A stretch of DNA of 64,000 nt from an uncultured Bacteroides sp. (GTDB lineage: Bacteria > Bacteroidota > Bacteroidia > Bacteroidales > Bacteroidaceae). This document shows, in pieces, positions 36,792-46,471 of the stretch. Below the pieces are notes generated by a model, which saw only the letters and a list, made by a program, of their open reading frames with translations, ran no database searches and was not told where the DNA came from. Position numbers and translations under genes: made by a program. Each line of letters begins with the position of its first letter. Position 1 is the first letter of the stretch. The DNA is taken from positions 20,475 to 84,474 of the forward strand of contig CAMTOQ010000010.1 of NCBI GenBank assembly GCA_947074205.1, read 5' to 3'.

Positions 36792-36830
36792 AAACCTCGC
36801 ACAAACCCATAAAAGGATGTGCGAGGTTTT
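36792..36830. terminator. Terminator between methyltransferase and TlpA-like gene
   Basis: AAACCTCGCACA pairs with TGTGCGAGGTTT (12 bp), followed by T's on the plus strand. Confidence 0.85.
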
Positions 36831-36858
36831 ATTATTATTGCCTCAAGATGATCTATTC

Positions 36859-37452
36859 TTATTGAAGCATCTGATCTATCGCTTCTACTAACCCATTAAA
36901 CTCTTCCTCATTGAAAAGTCGTGTTAGCATCACTATTTTCCCTTCGCTGTCGATAAGAACGTTTCTGGTAATGCCCGCTCCACGTTGTGCATACTCCGCA
37001 AAGATATCTCCTTTAGGATCTAGGCCAATTGGATAGGTCACACCTGTAGACTCAATAAACTTCGTCACTGTCTCTAGCGGTTCTTCACGATCTATACCAA
37101 ATAGGGCAAAGTTTGGATTAGACTTATGTTTCTCCCAGATATCCTTTTCTATAAAAGGCATCTCCTTGCGGCACACACCACACCAACTCGCAGTAAATTG
37201 CAACATCACCACTTTGCCACGCAAAGAGGATAATGTGATTTTTTGACCGTCAATTAAAGCCATAGTAAAATCGGGAGCTATGTCCCCCACTTTTACAATA
37301 TAGCCAGTACTATCAGGCTTTGGACTTTCTTCGGTGGCAGTAGCCGCAGCAGCAACACCCCCATGTGCAGCTGTGGTACTTTTGGGCTTGCAACTTGCCA
37401 GCCCTAGAGAGAGGACTAGCAGACAAGTAAATAATTGAACAATTCTTCTCAT
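36859..37452 (-). CDS. TlpA/ResA-like thioredoxin lipoprotein
   Basis: A 197-residue envelope-anchored thiol-disulfide protein. A lipoprotein signal ends LGLASC with the lipidated Cys at 21. The thioredoxin domain follows with VVMLQFTASWCGVCRKEM (redox pair Cys-Gly-Val-Cys) and TYPIGLDPKGDIFAEYAQRG. Such proteins reduce cytochrome c precursors or other periplasmic thiols. An alanine/threonine-rich linker lies between lipid anchor and domain. It is a single gene. Confidence 0.9.
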   Translation of the reverse strand: MRRIVQLFTCLLVLSLGLASCKPKSTTAAHGGVAAAATATEESPKPDSTGYIVKVGDIAPDFTMALIDGQKITLSSLRGKVVMLQFTASWCGVCRKEMPFIEKDIWEKHKSNPNFALFGIDREEPLETVTKFIESTGVTYPIGLDPKGDIFAEYAQRGAGITRNVLIDSEGKIVMLTRLFNEEEFNGLVEAIDQMLQ

Positions 37453-37539
37453 AATATAATTATTGTATTAGTTTCTACCCCTACAAAGGTAAGCAAAACC
37501 AATAAATATGGGGTAAGAACAAACTTTTTTCTAAAAACA

Positions 37540-37571
37540 TTTGGAGATTATATTCACATATACTACCTTTG
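37540..37571 (+). promoter_or_regulatory. Promoter of tRNA-Thr
   Basis: TTTG at 37540-37543 and TACCTTTG at 37564-37571 are separated by 20 bases, the canonical Bacteroidota -33/-7 arrangement, 22 bases before the tRNA. Confidence 0.75.
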
Positions 37572-37593
37572 CACCCGCAAAACAGAAATGACC

Positions 37594-37667
37594 GCCTCTT
37601 TAGCTCAGTTGGCCAGAGCACGTGATTTGTAATCTCGGGGTCGTTGGTTCGAATCCGACAAGAGGCT
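37594..37667 (+). tRNA. tRNA-Thr(UGU)
   Basis: A 74-base cloverleaf. The acceptor GCCTCTT pairs with AAGAGGC, the D-arm is GCTCAGTTGGCCAGAGC, the anticodon loop TTTGTAA gives anticodon TGT, and the T-arm contains GGTTCGAATCC. The anticodon stem has one T-T mismatch. CCA is not encoded. A promoter and a terminator frame it as a single-gene unit. Confidence 0.95.
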
Positions 37668-37681
37668 CATCTTTCAAAAGT

Positions 37682-37718
37682 AACGCTTTCCGAATAATTT
37701 CGGGGAGCGTTTTTTTGT
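37682..37718 (+). terminator. Terminator after tRNA-Thr
   Basis: AACGCT and AGCGTT with an inner CCGAA/TTCGG stem, followed by a run of T's. Confidence 0.85.
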
Positions 37719-37730
37719 TTTTTACTGTTA

Positions 37731-37761
37731 TTGACAATCTCGCACATAAACATTACTTTTG
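37731..37761 (+). promoter_or_regulatory. Promoter of hipB
   Basis: TTG at 37731-37733 and TACTTTTG at 37754-37761 are 20 bases apart. The leader would be about 50 bases. Confidence 0.6.
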
Positions 37762-37818
37762 TATTAGATACTATAATATGTAATATCTGCCAATTATCTA
37801 CTTTACAGATACAATAGT

Positions 37819-38145
37819 ATGCCATTACTTTACACGTTCGACATCGATTCGGTCGATGATATGATGACCCAACTGGCCACTAATCTGCAAAAGCGTAGAC
37901 TAGAGAAAGGGCTTTCGCGTGAAGCACTAACCACACTGAGCGGTGTACCCACCTCCACCATTACCAAGTTTGAGCAGAAGCACACCATCTCCCTAGCCTC
38001 CTATGTGGCATTGGCAAAAGCCTTGGGCTATGCCAAATCGATAAAGGAACTGCTGGCCGAGCCACAGTTTAGTACAATGGAGGAGCTGGAAACGATAAAC
38101 AAGAACAAAAACAGAAAGAAAGGACGCAATAAAATCAGTAGATAA
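37819..38145 (+). CDS. hipB: HipB-like XRE-family antitoxin/repressor
   Basis: A 108-residue helix-turn-helix protein. The XRE domain (about residues 15-75) reads LQKRRLEKGLSREALTTLSG and VPTSTITKFEQ, followed by a lysine/arginine-rich tail (NKNKNRKKGRNK). HipB binds its own promoter and neutralises the HipA kinase. The broken hipA follows directly in another frame. The protein itself looks intact, so an orphan regulator may remain. Confidence 0.85.
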   Translation: MPLLYTFDIDSVDDMMTQLATNLQKRRLEKGLSREALTTLSGVPTSTITKFEQKHTISLASYVALAKALGYAKSIKELLAEPQFSTMEELETINKNKNRKKGRNKISR

Positions 38146-38152
38146 ACTCACA

Positions 38153-39249
38153 GTGATGTATCGCGACCAAACTGTAGGTACATTGAGCATGACTCCGGGC
38201 AACAGAGTGTGTGCCTTTCAATACCATAAAGATTGGTAGGCCAACGGCTTTTCTATATCACCCCTTGAGCTTCCCTTAAAGCCCGATTTGTTTCTCGCAA
38301 AACCGGAGCCTTTTTGGGCAACTTTGACATATTCGAAGATAGTCTGCCCGATGGATATGGCCGCTATCTGCTAAATAGAGTGCTTAAAAAAGAGGGCATA
38401 AACGAACAAGCTCTATCACCACCACAGCGCCTCAGCATTGTTGGAAGTTCGGGTATGGGAGCGTTGTGCTATGTACCCGAAACATATATCACCGAATCAA
38501 AATCGCTGCCTCAGCTAGATGATCTGCAACAAATGGCATTGGATATTCTATCAGCAAAATCGGATAAGGATGAAGATGTACTCTACTTCAATAGTGGCAA
38601 TTCGGGTGGTTGCCGTCCCAAGTGTCTTTTCTATGACGATGAAGGTTCGTGGCTAGTGAAATTCAGACACACATACGACCCCAAAGATATGGGGGTAATG
38701 GAGTATCAATACAATGAGATAGCCTGCAAGTGTGGCATCTGCGTTCCCAATTCTAAGCTGATACAAGGAAAATATTTCGCAAGTAAACGATTTGATATAG
38801 AATCGGGTAAGCGGATGCATATTGCCACCGCTGGAGCACTTCTTAATGAGTTAATATTGCAGCCGAAACTAGAGTATAAAACTTTGCTGCACCTAACAGG
38901 CTTCCTGACACAAGACCCAACACAAGTTGAGGAGATGTTTCGTCGCATGGTGTTCAATGTGTTTGCCGACAACAAAGACGACCATGCTAAAAACTTTAGT
39001 TTTATCTGCCGCGAAGGGATATGGGAGCTAGCTCCTGCCTATGATCTAACGCTTTGCAACACCGCGTACAACGATGAACGTGCTACATCTGTCAACAATA
39101 AAGGTTGCCCTACTTTAGAAGATTTACTTATCGTTGGCGAGAGTATTCGCATACCACGCAAAAAAGCCAAAGATATTATCATGCACATTGTTCAACAAGC
39201 TGCCGATATAGTTTCCGAAGAGTTTAAACAGCAATTAAAAAGCATTTAA
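38153..39249 (+). pseudogene. hipA: HipA-type serine/threonine kinase toxin, disrupted
   Basis: The N-terminal HipA domain is readable from GTG/ATG at 38153/38156 (MYRDQTVGTLSM...) but meets TAG at 38237-38239. There HipA has Leu (WLA in E. coli), so TTG to TAG fits. The frame continues with NGFSISPLELPLKP and then shifts by one base near 38311-38316, a run of five T's before GGG, where a sixth T would restore it. From there an intact frame of 311 codons keeps the kinase core: GGCRPKCLF, the catalytic NKDDHAKNFSF and the metal-binding APAYDLTLC. A TTG at 38314 could start a shortened kinase. Two independent lesions argue for a pseudogene. Confidence 0.82.
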
Positions 39250-39268
39250 TCAACATTTAAAAGCAAGC

Positions 39269-39311
39269 AATCCCCACCCTTTGCATCGTCATCATGCAAA
39301 GAGTGGGGATT
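39269..39311. terminator. Bidirectional terminator between hipA and the export operon
   Basis: AATCCCCAC and GTGGGGATT enclose a second stem CTTTGCAT/ATGCAAAG. Confidence 0.85.
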
Positions 39312-39332
39312 GTCAGTCTACAGAGTAGTCAT

Positions 39333-40577
39333 CTATTCATTGTGCAGCGCCTCAGCCGGCTGTATCTTCATGGCTCGGCGTGCAGGAATCCAGATACCGA
39401 TCAACATCATCAAGGCAATCAATGCAAACGAGATGCAGACGGTAATGATAAAGCGACCAGCTTCTAGCGTTGTCTGATTGTAGAATTCGATCAACTCGGC
39501 ATTTGCTATATTAAAGTCGATAATAACAGCTGGAATTGTAGAGAAGCAAAGGAGAAGAAGTGCCTCGGAGATTTGACGTATAAAGATATCAGATTTGGTG
39601 GCTCCCAACGATTTCATCAGAGCAATCTCGCCACGACGGCATTGCGTGCGGAACCAGAATGTACCTAGCAAACCGATAAAGACATTGAGTAATAAAAAGG
39701 CGATACCAAATAAATAGTCACGCAATGAGTTCATCCTGCCTTGCTGATAAGTGCGACGGATATCTTTAAAAGAATTAATGCCCGAGATATAAACATTACC
39801 AATGCGATATTGCTTCTCACTGTCTTTAAGAATCTTTTCCATAAAATCTACATCCTGATCGGGATATACGCGAAGACAAAGCTCCAAATAGCTATCAATC
39901 CAATCGAGCAATGCTATCATACTTCGTGAATTGCATGGTTCTGCAAAATCATCAAACCGAATAGGAACTAATGACGCTGCCAACTTATAATTCTTAGCTG
40001 TATCTCCAAAAAGATGAAAATCATTTCTACCCACATATTCAGTTAGTTTCTTATCGTGACTATACAAAAAAACATCGTCTGATGCTAGAAAAGTATTTTC
40101 CTCTAACATTTCTGCAAGTTGTTCAGGAGTTTCACCTCTAGCACCTTGATAACGAAATACACGAATAAAATCAGGAGTAACGTATCGTCTATATATATAT
40201 CCATCATTTAACATTGAATCTATCTGCACCGTTATGCCACTCATACTCATATTGTATGGATGAGAGTTCTGTCCCATTCCTGCTGCCTCTACATCCGGAC
40301 GCAGGTTCAAACGCTTTATCAATTCTTTTACATCCTCATCTACCTTACGCCCTGCACGTTCCGGATTAAAATCGGGAGATTTATCAGTAAGCATGCCTAA
40401 TGATATTTTATAGCAATGCTCTGTATCGAAACCACGGGGAGTCATATAAATAGTGGCTTGCACATAAACATAATCTACAATAAACCACATAACCACACTC
40501 ACCAACAATAACTCTACAAATAACCAAATATTTGAGCGCCATTCATTTTTTATCTGTGAAAATAATTTCTTATTCAT
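39333..40577 (-). CDS. ABC transporter permease, MacB/FtsX type (4)
   Basis: I choose ATG at 40577 (MNKKLFSQIKNEWRSN, 414 residues) instead of an in-frame start at 40634 that would overlap the preceding gene. A first membrane helix (about 15-35), a large periplasmic domain, and three C-terminal helices with the FtsX signature RRGEIALMKSLGATKSDIF and the end IWIPARRAMKIQPAEALHNE are present. It is the last gene of a six-gene operon. The four permeases fall into two sequence subtypes, and this one pairs with the permease at 42638-43924. Confidence 0.9.
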   Translation of the reverse strand: MNKKLFSQIKNEWRSNIWLFVELLLVSVVMWFIVDYVYVQATIYMTPRGFDTEHCYKISLGMLTDKSPDFNPERAGRKVDEDVKELIKRLNLRPDVEAAGMGQNSHPYNMSMSGITVQIDSMLNDGYIYRRYVTPDFIRVFRYQGARGETPEQLAEMLEENTFLASDDVFLYSHDKKLTEYVGRNDFHLFGDTAKNYKLAASLVPIRFDDFAEPCNSRSMIALLDWIDSYLELCLRVYPDQDVDFMEKILKDSEKQYRIGNVYISGINSFKDIRRTYQQGRMNSLRDYLFGIAFLLLNVFIGLLGTFWFRTQCRRGEIALMKSLGATKSDIFIRQISEALLLLCFSTIPAVIIDFNIANAELIEFYNQTTLEAGRFIITVCISFALIALMMLIGIWIPARRAMKIQPAEALHNE

Positions 40578-40608
40578 ATCAATTCTATTTATAGGAGTGT
40601 TTATGTAT

Positions 40609-41910
40609 TTATTTACCGGTAAGGGCATTAACAATATTGGTGCGTGCAGCTCTTAAAGCAGGAATACCACTACTTAGTAGATTGAGCAAAAAGCAAAAGA
40701 GCAAAGCATATCCAAAAGTAGATGGATGCATCAAGATTGAAAAGTCTATAGTAGCCTCATTCATTGTGAAACTATAAGGCACAGCAAAAAGCGACGCTGC
40801 TGCTATCCAAGCAAAAGCAATACTCAGCAATAATCCTATCGCCCCTGCTATGAGTGTCACAATCATATTCTCCATAATGATTTGCCACACAATCTCGGCA
40901 CGCGTACAACCAAATGCTCGACGAACTCCAATCTCTGAAACACGTTGACGAAGACGACTTTGTGTCATGCTACTTAGATTGACAGCAGGTACAATCAACA
41001 AAATCAGAAATATAATCAGTTTTTGTCGGCGAGCATGGCTAACTTCTACTTCATAATTCCATGCAATATTGATTGATTGTTTTTCTTGATCATAGGGGCG
41101 ATTTTGATCAACCATCTCATATCCTTGTTCAGCAATAACGGTATTATATTCTTTCAATTTACGTTTGGCCTCTTCGCGTATTTTAGGAAAATCAGAACGA
41201 TCTTTGGCTAAGATAGTTGTACTTGTCATTCCCATTAATCCATTTTCCCATGAGTTAAATTCCAAACAATTTTCTGTAGCTACTCCAAAAGGTATCCACA
41301 TCTGTGCATAGGCCGTAGTGGCAAGAGTAGAAACATCTTTGACAACTCCGATTACCTTGCAAGGTAGATAATTGACAAGAAACTCTCGGCCTACTACATC
41401 CTTCTTACTACCAAATAAGCCACGAGCCATACTTTCGGTAATAACCGCAACTGATTGTTGAGCATCTATGGCAGTTTGATCATAAGGTTTGCCTTCGGTA
41501 AATCTAAAATCAAACACTTTCCAAAAATCACCATCAGTCTCAAGAACATCGGCTGTGATTAATGACTGACCGGGAATAGAAAGAGGCATAGGAAGTGGAG
41601 CAATACAATATATGCTCACCACTTCGGGAGTCTCTAATGATTTATATAATACTGTAGCAGATTTTAAACTCAACGGTCCGGTACTCGTATTACCGACTCC
41701 CCACTTTTCATTAGTAATGCATCCATATTTCACATGAAGAAAACGATCTCTATTCGATTCAGGTGAGAAAGGAGCTACTTTTACTTGATCCATCATTACC
41801 ACCAGCATAATGAGAAAGATGCTCAATGCTGTAGCTATTATCGTGATGACACTAATCAAACGATGTTGTTTGAGTTGTGCCCATGTTTGTATAAAATATT
41901 GTTTAAACAT
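40609..41910 (-). CDS. ABC transporter permease, MacB/FtsX type (3)
   Basis: A 433-residue membrane protein with one N-terminal helix after FKQYFIQTWAQLKQHR, a MacB-like periplasmic core domain, and three C-terminal helices. The FtsX signature is LRQRVSEIGVRRAFGCTRAEI. It resembles the permease at 43932-45221 more than its direct neighbours. It lies 25 bases downstream of the ATPase gene. Confidence 0.9.
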   Translation of the reverse strand: MFKQYFIQTWAQLKQHRLISVITIIATALSIFLIMLVVMMDQVKVAPFSPESNRDRFLHVKYGCITNEKWGVGNTSTGPLSLKSATVLYKSLETPEVVSIYCIAPLPMPLSIPGQSLITADVLETDGDFWKVFDFRFTEGKPYDQTAIDAQQSVAVITESMARGLFGSKKDVVGREFLVNYLPCKVIGVVKDVSTLATTAYAQMWIPFGVATENCLEFNSWENGLMGMTSTTILAKDRSDFPKIREEAKRKLKEYNTVIAEQGYEMVDQNRPYDQEKQSINIAWNYEVEVSHARRQKLIIFLILLIVPAVNLSSMTQSRLRQRVSEIGVRRAFGCTRAEIVWQIIMENMIVTLIAGAIGLLLSIAFAWIAAASLFAVPYSFTMNEATIDFSILMHPSTFGYALLFCFLLNLLSSGIPALRAARTNIVNALTGK

Positions 41911-41935
41911 TGATTAAATGGTTTTTAAATAGTGA

Positions 41936-42607
41936 TTATTGCACTTGGCAGCCATCAAAGAATCGGATAGTGCGATCAGTTTGTTTGGCTTGATCTTCGT
42001 TGTGGGTCACCATCACGATTGTACGATTATCTTCCTTGTTGAGCTTGTGCAACAGTTCCATTACCTCTGCCCCCATCTTCGAATCCAAGTTACCCGTAGG
42101 CTCATCGGCAAGTATTATCTCCGGATTGCCTACTATGGCACGAGCAACAGCTACACGTTGGCATTGACCACCCGAAAGCTGTGCGGGCATGTGGCGCATA
42201 CGATGACTCAAGCCCACACGCTCCAACACTTCTTTCGCCAATCGGGTACGTTCTTTGGCCGACATCTTGCGGTAGAGTAAAGGAAGTTCCACATTGTCGA
42301 GAACATTGAGAGAATTAATGAGATGAAAGGATTGGAACACAAAGCCCAGATTCTTGTTGCGGAAAGCCGCCTGCTCTTTGTCTTTCATCTTTTCCACGTT
42401 CGTACCGTTGATTTCTACTACTCCACTGGTAGGAGTATCGAGCATACCGATGATGTTAAGCAAAGTAGATTTGCCACAACCCGATGGCCCCATAATGCTA
42501 AGAAACTCTCCCTTCTGCACAGTAAGGTTCACGTTTTCCAACGCCTGAGTTTCGATTTCGTCTGTACGATAGATTTTATTGACTGAAGTTAGTTTAATGA
42601 TTTCCAT
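41936..42607 (-). CDS. ABC transporter ATPase, LolD/MacB type
   Basis: A 223-residue nucleotide-binding subunit. Walker A is GPSGCGKST, the signature LSGGQCQRVAVARA and Walker B IILADEPTGNLDS, followed by the H-loop VMVTHN. It is the only ATPase of the operon and is placed in the middle, between two pairs of permeases, so it presumably powers all four. MacB-type systems move substrates across the outer membrane by mechanotransmission with an adaptor and a TolC protein. No TolC gene is present here. Confidence 0.95.
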   Translation of the reverse strand: MEIIKLTSVNKIYRTDEIETQALENVNLTVQKGEFLSIMGPSGCGKSTLLNIIGMLDTPTSGVVEINGTNVEKMKDKEQAAFRNKNLGFVFQSFHLINSLNVLDNVELPLLYRKMSAKERTRLAKEVLERVGLSHRMRHMPAQLSGGQCQRVAVARAIVGNPEIILADEPTGNLDSKMGAEVMELLHKLNKEDNRTIVMVTHNEDQAKQTDRTIRFFDGCQVQ

Positions 42608-42637
42608 AATCTTATATTTTTTAGTTTGTTTTTTATT

Positions 42638-43924
42638 TTATTCGTCTCGTAAAGCGTTAGAAGGCAAAGCAAGTGTAGCACGTCTCACCGGTATATAAGT
42701 TGCCAAAATCACTGTAAATAGAAGAGCAACATACACGATAGCCGTTACAATTAAGAAATGAGCAACCGGCTGGTTTTGCAAATACTCTATATTGAGGTTA
42801 GCTCGGTCATTTTCTAATAATGCTTCTCTATAGAAATGAGCCTGCACCAACATTGCGGTAATAAAGGCCATCGTGAGCAGTAGCCAACTTTCTATTAGAA
42901 ACTGCTTCATGATGTCAAAAGAAGAAGCTCCCATAGCCTTCATCAGTCCAATCTCTTGACGACGTGCATGGCTTCGAATCCAGAACGTGCCTATTGTGCC
43001 TAAAAAGATGCAGAGCAAGGCAAATGTGCTGAGGCATAAACGGAGGTTAATAGTATTATTAATCCCATCCTCTATTTCATACATGCGGCGTATATCCGAC
43101 ATCTGTTCTATCTTATTGAAATAGAAGTTCCCTATTTGTAATTGAGGAGCCACTTCTTTTCTAAACCGCTCCTCAAACTCAACTAAATTGGTAGATGGCT
43201 TTACGCGCAGTAAGATGGGCGATAAGGAATAGCTTTGAAAACGGATTTCATTTTCTACAAATATGGCCATTTTGCCAGGTTGCTCATTCACTCGATGTTT
43301 GAAATCACTGACAACTCCCACCACACGCGCAGAGTCAGCATTTTTCTGACTGATTTCCACTTTTCGTCCAACTGCTTCACCATTTGGAAATAGTTCATCT
43401 GCTAAATTCTTTGTTAGATACATCTCTTTATAGGATTGCATTACTGGCTTTTGTTTCATTATTTCACCAGTATATGCATCACGAAGCTGAAGTGTTTCAA
43501 AAAAATCACCTTCTTCAGCGCTACAATACCTATACATTTGACAATACACAATAGACGAATCAACACCCAACTGCATACCATTGTAGGATCTTCCATTTGG
43601 ATATGAAAACATTGCAGATATAACACTACTTTCTACTTCAGGCATTGATTTAATATAGCTAGCTATCCTTGCAAAATTTGCACTCCGCATCGCTAAGCTA
43701 TCCTGCTCTGCATTGTACTTACGATGAGTTGTTGGATATTGATTAAAAGAAAGCATATAGAGGTTTTCCTCCTCGTAGCCGGGTTCGATAGACATATCGG
43801 CAAACAAAGTATATATTGGTTCAACTACCGACCATAAGAAGAAGCTTACAAGTATCATCTCTATAAAGATCCAACTATTCTGTCGGCGTTGATTCCAAAC
43901 TTGTTTAAAAATGGTTCGTATCAT
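42638..43924 (-). CDS. ABC transporter permease, MacB/FtsX type (2)
   Basis: A 428-residue permease: FKQVWNQRRQNSWIFIEM leads into the first helix, then a periplasmic domain and C-terminal helices with ARRQEIGLMKAMGASSFDIM and the end YIPVRRATLALPSNALRDE. It shares its IEMILVS-type first helix and C-terminal pattern with the permease at 39333-40577. It is 8 bases downstream of the next permease gene in the transcription order. Confidence 0.9.
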   Translation of the reverse strand: MIRTIFKQVWNQRRQNSWIFIEMILVSFFLWSVVEPIYTLFADMSIEPGYEEENLYMLSFNQYPTTHRKYNAEQDSLAMRSANFARIASYIKSMPEVESSVISAMFSYPNGRSYNGMQLGVDSSIVYCQMYRYCSAEEGDFFETLQLRDAYTGEIMKQKPVMQSYKEMYLTKNLADELFPNGEAVGRKVEISQKNADSARVVGVVSDFKHRVNEQPGKMAIFVENEIRFQSYSLSPILLRVKPSTNLVEFEERFRKEVAPQLQIGNFYFNKIEQMSDIRRMYEIEDGINNTINLRLCLSTFALLCIFLGTIGTFWIRSHARRQEIGLMKAMGASSFDIMKQFLIESWLLLTMAFITAMLVQAHFYREALLENDRANLNIEYLQNQPVAHFLIVTAIVYVALLFTVILATYIPVRRATLALPSNALRDE

Positions 43925-43931
43925 AATAGCC

Positions 43932-45221
43932 TTATTTTCTAGTGTTTAATGAATATACAATGGAGCGACGCATAGCGTGAATGGTAGGAATAAGTGTAGA
44001 CACTAGGTTCAGAATAACACATACACCAAACGCAATCAAGAAGACATACGGATTGAATAGCATTTCGGGAGTGATAGACGTAGCCATTACACAATCTACA
44101 AATTCATCAAAAATAGTCAGAATCCAACTGCTTGTAGTCAGAACTATGATGTATGAGAAAATCAGCCCCACTAAGCCGCCTACACAGGTCAGTATTAAGT
44201 TTTCCCATAAAACCTGCCTTATTAAATCACCTCGAGTAGCTCCATAAGCTTTGCGCACTCCTATCTCGCATAAACGCTTATCCATTCGCGAAGAGATCAT
44301 GCCGCTCAGATTGATAGCTGGAATCAGAATAAAGGCCAGTAGCATGAGACCTATACTCTTAAAAACCTCTTCCCACATATATGGGCCGCGGTTGCTCCAT
44401 ACACGAAAGGTACTTACCCAGTAATCATCGGGTTGTCCCATCAAATCGTGTTGCCAACCATCTGTGTCAAGATCAAACTCATCGAATAGTCTAACTATTT
44501 CCTCTTTCAAAGCCTGTTTTTGTCCATCTATAGGAAGCATATAATAATCTATCGGCCCTACCATCCATGCAACAACACTATTAGAGTTATACTCATCGCT
44601 TTTCAGTGTGATAGGCACCCATAAATCGGCAGCAGTTACAGGAGTTGCCGATGAGACATCTTTTACTACACCGCAAACAACAAACTCCTCACCATCCATT
44701 TCGAAAGTACGTTTGGCGGATTGTGTAGTTGCAAATAGTCTACGTGATAGACTTTCGGAAATTACCGCTTTCTTTTTAGTCGTTTGTACATCCGCTTCAT
44801 TAAAAGGATATCCATCAATGAAATAGAAAGTAAATACTTTCCAAAAATCACTATTAGTATAGAGAGGTGTTACAGAAAACGATTCTTTTACATCAATCAG
44901 ATTAATCGCTGACGGTTCTCTCCAATTATACATAGCAGCTATATGCTTTAAGTTACTAAGCTTTGGAGCCATATCAGCTAAGAATTGATAAGATAAAGCA
45001 GAAGAACTATAATTATCTTCTTTTATTACCTTCATTCGCTTCAATACAATTGTTTCATTACGATTATATTCAGGATATATTGGCGCTAGTTTGATGTAAT
45101 AGATAATCGATACAATCATCACCAAAGCTATAGACAGTCCCGTGCCCATGATATAGATAAAAGAGAATAGCTTATTCTGCCTTATCATGGTCCATGCTTG
45201 TTTAAAATAGTAGTTAATCAT
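43932..45221 (-). CDS. ABC transporter permease, MacB/FtsX type (1)
   Basis: A 429-residue permease starting INYYFKQAWTMIRQNK, with the FtsX signature MDKRLCEIGVRKAYGATRGDL and the end RRSIVYSLNTRK. It belongs to the same subtype as the permease at 40609-41910. The start follows the adaptor gene stop after 2 bases. Confidence 0.9.
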   Translation of the reverse strand: MINYYFKQAWTMIRQNKLFSFIYIMGTGLSIALVMIVSIIYYIKLAPIYPEYNRNETIVLKRMKVIKEDNYSSSALSYQFLADMAPKLSNLKHIAAMYNWREPSAINLIDVKESFSVTPLYTNSDFWKVFTFYFIDGYPFNEADVQTTKKKAVISESLSRRLFATTQSAKRTFEMDGEEFVVCGVVKDVSSATPVTAADLWVPITLKSDEYNSNSVVAWMVGPIDYYMLPIDGQKQALKEEIVRLFDEFDLDTDGWQHDLMGQPDDYWVSTFRVWSNRGPYMWEEVFKSIGLMLLAFILIPAINLSGMISSRMDKRLCEIGVRKAYGATRGDLIRQVLWENLILTCVGGLVGLIFSYIIVLTTSSWILTIFDEFVDCVMATSITPEMLFNPYVFLIAFGVCVILNLVSTLIPTIHAMRRSIVYSLNTRK

Positions 45222-45223
45222 CG

Positions 45224-46471
45224 CTATTTTATTTTCAACTTTCCTTTATTTTTAAAGTCACTCATATCGCTCACCACCACTCTATCACCGAGTTGCAAGC
45301 CACTAACCACTTCGACAAACTCAAAGTTGCTGTCGCCTAGCGTCACTTTGCGCTTCACAAGTTCGTTCTCACCATTGAGTACAAAGAGATTATAATCGCC
45401 ACGTCCTACATAGTAGGAAGAGTTGGCAATACGCATCACACCCTCTTTCACCGCATTCATCACATAGACATCGGTTTTCAAACCTGAACGCAAGCGCTTG
45501 TGCGAATCTTCTTCGAGCTGAACAGAGAACGCTATCACACCATTCTTACTTAGTGGAGTAACACTGCTGACAGTACCTTCCAGCTTTTCACGACCTATGC
45601 GAACAATGGCTCGTCCACCAGCCGCAATACGGTCACCATAGCTATCGGCTATCTCGCCTTCGATCTTGAAATGACTTAAATCGGAGATAATAGCCACCTG
45701 TCCACCTGCCGGGATCTGCGCCCCCACTTGATTATTGATATAGGTAAGTATAGCTTTGCGTGGCGAACGAATCTGTGCATCATCGAGCGTGCGCTTCATC
45801 TCGGCCAAACTCTTTGAGAAAATATTGAGTTCGAGTTCCTTTACTTTGAGGTCGGCCTCCTTCACTTTTTGCGCATTAATTGAGTTTTGGCGCATTTGCT
45901 CCAACTCTAGCTTCCCGGTATTATAGGCTAGCTCCACTTGACGTACTTTGTCGGTGGTGCCCGAACCTAGGCTATCAAGATAGCGTTCATTGCGAAGTTC
46001 CACTTCCAGTCGGTTGAGCTTCATTGCCGCAATCTTTACCTGCATATCAAGGTCGCTCAATGCCGTTTCGTTGTTCACCTTGAGCTGCTCCAATTGGTAG
46101 CGTTTCATCTGCTCCTCATCTAGCAACTTCTTATAATCCGTCTCGGTGCTTTGCAAGTCGAGTTTCAATATTGGTGTGCCCACCTCAACACTATCACCGC
46201 CCTTGCAGTAGACTTCGAGTATGCGAGTAGAGATGGGCGAGTTGATAATCTCTTCGAAGGCAGGTACTACCTTACCCGACGCACTTACACTCACTTCGAT
46301 GGTCCCCCTATCGACTTCGGAAATAATAAGGTCTTTACGTTTGATGCTGCTACGCATCATGGAGATAAGAAAGAAGATACCTACACAGCAGACTATTACA
46401 ATGCTACCATACTTAATCATCCGCTTTGTGCGTTCTTTCGTTCTTACTTCTTTTGGAATCTCTCTATCCAT
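45224..46471 (-). CDS. Periplasmic adaptor (HlyD/MacA-type membrane fusion protein)
   Basis: I choose ATG at 46471 (MDREIPKEVRTKERTKRMIKYG, 415 residues). A longer frame from 46546 adds 25 residues of non-conserved sequence. One membrane helix (about 20-40) is followed by a barrel-sandwich domain (EVDRGTIEVSVSASGKV), a long coiled coil (about 110-240), and beta-barrel strands with GGRAIVRIGREKLEG. It links the permeases to an outer-membrane exit duct. It is first in the operon. Confidence 0.93.
   Translation of the reverse strand: MDREIPKEVRTKERTKRMIKYGSIVIVCCVGIFFLISMMRSSIKRKDLIISEVDRGTIEVSVSASGKVVPAFEEIINSPISTRILEVYCKGGDSVEVGTPILKLDLQSTETDYKKLLDEEQMKRYQLEQLKVNNETALSDLDMQVKIAAMKLNRLEVELRNERYLDSLGSGTTDKVRQVELAYNTGKLELEQMRQNSINAQKVKEADLKVKELELNIFSKSLAEMKRTLDDAQIRSPRKAILTYINNQVGAQIPAGGQVAIISDLSHFKIEGEIADSYGDRIAAGGRAIVRIGREKLEGTVSSVTPLSKNGVIAFSVQLEEDSHKRLRSGLKTDVYVMNAVKEGVMRIANSSYYVGRGDYNLFVLNGENELVKRKVTLGDSNFEFVEVVSGLQLGDRVVVSDMSDFKNKGKLKIK

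Noticed and set aside
38237..38239. TAG in hipA as a recoded or read-through codon
   Set aside because: A frameshift follows 75 bases later, no recoding structure is seen, and other genes here use normal stops. Two lesions fit decay better.
40578..40634. Longer start of the fourth permease
   Set aside because: It would overlap the upstream gene by 26 bases and add residues unlike other permeases, whereas MNKKLF fits the family start.
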